Source: Nitrospirota bacterium
GTDB taxonomy: Bacteria; Nitrospirota; Nitrospiria; Nitrospirales; UBA8639
Direction: 5' to 3'
Length of the DNA stretch: 6,478 bases
NCBI GenBank assembly: GCA_029881175.1
Contig: JAOUNC010000164.1
Location: 1 to 6,478 of the forward strand
Shown: positions 4,140 through 6,478 of the stretch, one piece after another
Numbering within the stretch: position 1 is the first letter of the stretch
Layout: the number at the start of each line of letters is the position of its first letter
Notes under the pieces: generated by a model
What the model was told of the DNA's origin: nothing
Databases searched by the model: none
The model's input: only the letters and a program-made list of their open reading frames with translations
Translations under genes and position numbers: made by a program

Positions 4140-6338
4140 TTAGCTTTTTCCATGAACTGCGCGGAAGAGGCGGAGTTGGCCGTAATCGTAGAGATCGCCG
4201 AGGAGTTCTTTGGCGCCGGTGAGATTTCCGTATCCGGTTTGGGTGAACGCCTCAGCGATTTGTGTTTGCTGGTCAGGTGTTAAGAGCCGATTGATATCCA
4301 CGTGGTCACCTGCTTGGATGCTTTGTTCCAAATGTCCATAGATGGTACTGGCCGCTAGTTTCCGTTGCTTGGCGATGTGTTCTACAGAAAATCCCCGTTG
4401 AAATAGGCGTAGGGTTTCTTGGATGGTCCCACTCAGAGGTTTTGCCTTGCCTAGTAAGGGGGTCGAGAGTGAGGGGACTGCGGATGTTTCTGAGAAACGC
4501 TGGCGAGGGTTGCTCTCCACATATTCCGCGATGACTGCCAGAAAGTCTGCTCCAAATTCCTCCAGCTTCCGTGTTCCCACACCGCTAATTCGTAAGAACT
4601 CCTGCTCGTTCTTGGGGTATTCTCGTGCCATTTGCCGTAGTGCCACATCGGAGAAGATGACATAGGCCGGGACATCCCGTTCATCTGCTAAGGTCTTCCG
4701 CAGTTGGCGTAATTGGTTGAATAACGATTCGTCGTGGGCGAGCGCTTCGGTTGGTGGGGCTTTGCGGGAAGGTCCGCTGATGGGCTTGGTCAGCATGATG
4801 GTGTGGCGCTCTTGGGTAAAGGCTCGGCCCTGTTCCGTGATTTCCAAGACGGAAAACGCTTCCGTGGCTTGGCGAAGATAGCCGAGGCGGATGAGTTCCC
4901 GAGCCATGGCGGCCCATTCGGGTCGGCTATGAGCTTTTCCCTGTCCGTACATGGGCAATTGGTTGTGGTGCCATCGGCGAATTTTTTCAGTATTTGCGCC
5001 GGTTAGCACGGCAATCACATGATTGAGTCCCACGCTAAATCCGCTGCTTTCATAGATGGTTTCGATACATGAGAGTAGGGTCTCGGCGATTTCTGTGCCG
5101 TCAAAGGTGTCACGGGGAGAAAGGCAATTGTCGCAGCTCCCACAGTTTGCTGACGTGTAGGTATCTCCAAAATACTGTAGTAACTCGACCCGTCGGCAGG
5201 TTGGGCATTCTGCATATTGCACCATTTGTTGGAGTTGTGCGCGGGCAATCTCCTGTTCCTGGATGCCGGGCTTTTCATTGATGAAGCGTTGCTGCTTAAC
5301 GGTATCTCCGGCGCTGAAGAGCAAAATGCATTCGCTTGGCAAGCCATCACGACCGGCACGGCCGGTTTCCTGGTAATAACTTTCGAGATTTTTCGGCAGA
5401 TCAGCATGGATGACAAATCGCACGTTGGGTTTGTTGATGCCCATCCCGAAGGCAATGGTCGCGCAGATTACTTGCACGTCGTCCCGCAGAAACAACTCCT
5501 GGTGGCGTGTTCGCTCCTCTTGCGTGAGGCCCGCGTGATAGGGCTTGGCTTTGATGCTATGCGCCTGTAATCGTTCCGCCAGCAGTTCTGTGGCCTTTCG
5601 GCTTTGGCAATACACGATTCCGCTTTCATGGGGTTGTGCCCTGAGAAACGCTAAGATTTGTTCAACGGGATTGGCCTTGGCCTGGACGCGGTATGTGAGA
5701 TTTGGCCGATTGAAACTGGCCACGTAGCATGCCGGGTTCTGTAGTTTCAGGAGCGTGCTGATGTCGTCTCGTACCCGCCCCGTGGCGGTGGCCGTCAGCG
5801 CCATGATCGGCAATGAAGGAAATCGCTCTCGTAGTTCGACCAACCTGCGATATTCGGGACGGAAATCATGGCCCCATTCACTGATGCAATGGGCTTCGTC
5901 AATCGCAAGCAGGTTGACCTGCCAATGTTGCAGTTCGTTCAGGCTGCCGGGCAACATGAGCCGTTCCGGCGCCATGTAGAGCAATTGGTAGTCTCCACGA
6001 TGTACGCCATGCAAGCGGGCCTGGGATTCCTGTGCGCTGAGCGAGGAATTGAGAAAGGTCGCGGCAATGCCATTGGCTTGAAGGGCATCGACCTGATCTT
6101 TCATCAGCGCAATGAGGGGTGAGACCACCAGGGTGAGCCCTGGCCTGGCCAGGGCCGGCAACTGGAAGCAGAGGGACTTCCCACCGCCAGTTGGCAACAA
6201 GGCGACCACGTCTCGCCCGGCCAGGGCATCGCGAATGATCTCTTCTTGCAATGGCCGAAAAGAGGTAAACCCAAAATGCTCTTTTAACAGAGAGAGTAGA
6301 GAAATGTGCTGGGATTTGCTCGCGACCGATGAATCCAT
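4140..6338 (-). CDS. recQ: ATP-dependent DNA helicase RecQ
   Basis: A 732-residue superfamily 2 helicase that unwinds DNA 3' to 5' in recombination repair and restart of stalled forks. Motifs in order: FRPLQ (27-31), Walker A LPTGGGKS (48-55), SPLIALMKDQ (73-82), DEAH (147-150) followed by the aromatic-rich CISEWGHDFRPEY, LTATA (181-185), VYCQSRK (242-248), AFGMGINKPNVRFVIHADLP (296-315) and YYQETGRAGRDG (321-332). The zinc-binding part uses C381, C399, C402 and C405 (ECPTCRR and CGSCDNC). An RQC winged helix follows to about 515, an HRDC domain at about 535-612, then a C-terminal helix-turn-helix region (about 635-725) with EHIAKQRKLAASTIYGHLEQ. E. coli RecQ, about 610 residues, lacks that last part, but it is common in other bacterial RecQ proteins. 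The start at 6338 leaves a normal N-terminal lead; upstream SD support is weak. It appears to be transcribed alone. Confidence 0.97.
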   Translation of the reverse strand: MDSSVASKSQHISLLSLLKEHFGFTSFRPLQEEIIRDALAGRDVVALLPTGGGKSLCFQLPALARPGLTLVVSPLIALMKDQVDALQANGIAATFLNSSLSAQESQARLHGVHRGDYQLLYMAPERLMLPGSLNELQHWQVNLLAIDEAHCISEWGHDFRPEYRRLVELRERFPSLPIMALTATATGRVRDDISTLLKLQNPACYVASFNRPNLTYRVQAKANPVEQILAFLRAQPHESGIVYCQSRKATELLAERLQAHSIKAKPYHAGLTQEERTRHQELFLRDDVQVICATIAFGMGINKPNVRFVIHADLPKNLESYYQETGRAGRDGLPSECILLFSAGDTVKQQRFINEKPGIQEQEIARAQLQQMVQYAECPTCRRVELLQYFGDTYTSANCGSCDNCLSPRDTFDGTEIAETLLSCIETIYESSGFSVGLNHVIAVLTGANTEKIRRWHHNQLPMYGQGKAHSRPEWAAMARELIRLGYLRQATEAFSVLEITEQGRAFTQERHTIMLTKPISGPSRKAPPTEALAHDESLFNQLRQLRKTLADERDVPAYVIFSDVALRQMAREYPKNEQEFLRISGVGTRKLEEFGADFLAVIAEYVESNPRQRFSETSAVPSLSTPLLGKAKPLSGTIQETLRLFQRGFSVEHIAKQRKLAASTIYGHLEQSIQAGDHVDINRLLTPDQQTQIAEAFTQTGYGNLTGAKELLGDLYDYGQLRLFRAVHGKS

Positions 6339-6346
6339 GGGACCTG

Positions 6347-6375
6347 ATTATAGGGTCACACAGAACCGACCACAA
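6347..6375 (-). promoter_or_regulatory. Candidate recQ promoter, nearly leaderless
   Basis: On the minus strand a perfect TATAAT (complement of 6347-6352) follows TTGTGG (complement of 6370-6375, three of six matches) at a 17-bp spacing. Only 8 bp separate the TATAAT from the recQ ATG, so initiation would fall at or within a base or two of the start codon, leaving no room for a Shine-Dalgarno. Either the recQ message is leaderless from this promoter, or another promoter further upstream (possibly outside the window) is used. Confidence 0.4.
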
Positions 6376-6478
6376 TGTTTTGTGTTTGTTTTGACTGAGA
6401 CTAGTTGTGATGCTGTGGAGTAGGCATTTGTCGTCTCTAATTCGTACGTCCTTCTGTCATTTTTTAATGCCTATCAGC

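Noticed and set aside
5015..5455. A 146-codon minus-strand frame within recQ, and several plus-strand frames opposite recQ.
   Set aside because: All lie within a gene whose full set of helicase motifs is in another frame.
6421..6473. TAGGCATT (6421-6428) and AATGCCTA (6466-6473) form an 8-bp inverted repeat upstream of recQ.
   Set aside because: The arms are short, 37 bp apart and not linked to a promoter or a T-run; such a match is expected fairly often by chance.

Overview
The window is a bacterial chromosomal segment of moderate GC content. It carries four independent blocks: a regulator/exported-protein locus, a type II toxin-antitoxin pair, an insertion sequence and a DNA-repair helicase. 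No rRNA, tRNA or CRISPR was seen. Codon style, a secreted YHS-domain protein and a decayed cytochrome P460-like gene would suit an environmental Gram-negative, for example Nitrospirota or a proteobacterium. That placement is a guess from memory of where these families occur together, not something the sequence proves.

Left block (1-1740): a TetR-family repressor on the minus strand (46-624) faces away from a small exported YHS-domain protein on the plus strand (869-1330). The 244-bp divergent gap holds a perfect 14-bp palindrome (811-824) and a weaker one (738-751) inside a candidate tetR promoter, as expected for a TetR protein controlling itself and its neighbour. The repressor is preceded by a 10-codon leader ORF in the same frame. 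The leader has a much better Shine-Dalgarno sequence than the repressor and ends in TAG two codons before the repressor start. Behind the YHS gene, after a strong hairpin, lies a gene remnant (1409-1620) with an intact ribosome binding site, a frameshifted signal peptide and an N-terminal segment resembling cytochrome P460. The C-terminal haem-binding part is gone.

Middle block (1753-2474): a VapBC-type operon on the minus strand, with a Phd/YefM-like antitoxin followed by a PIN-domain toxin overlapping by GTGA. A near-consensus promoter is covered at its -10 by a perfect 10-bp inverted repeat, the likely autoregulatory operator. About 290 bp without genes separate it from a complete IS30-family element (2769-3854). 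The element has 24-bp imperfect terminal inverted repeats and an apparently intact DDE transposase whose stop codon lies inside one terminal repeat.

Right block (3855-6478): a degenerate, widely spaced inverted repeat (3996-4078) of a kind that looks dispersed, then a complete recQ (4140-6338, minus strand) encoding a 732-residue helicase. It has helicase, zinc-binding/RQC, HRDC and an extra C-terminal helix-turn-helix region. Its best upstream promoter would start transcription almost at the ATG. No novel multi-gene system is evident. The least ordinary items are the leader ORF of the repressor, the regulator-YHS-P460 remnant locus and the operator architecture of the toxin-antitoxin operon.
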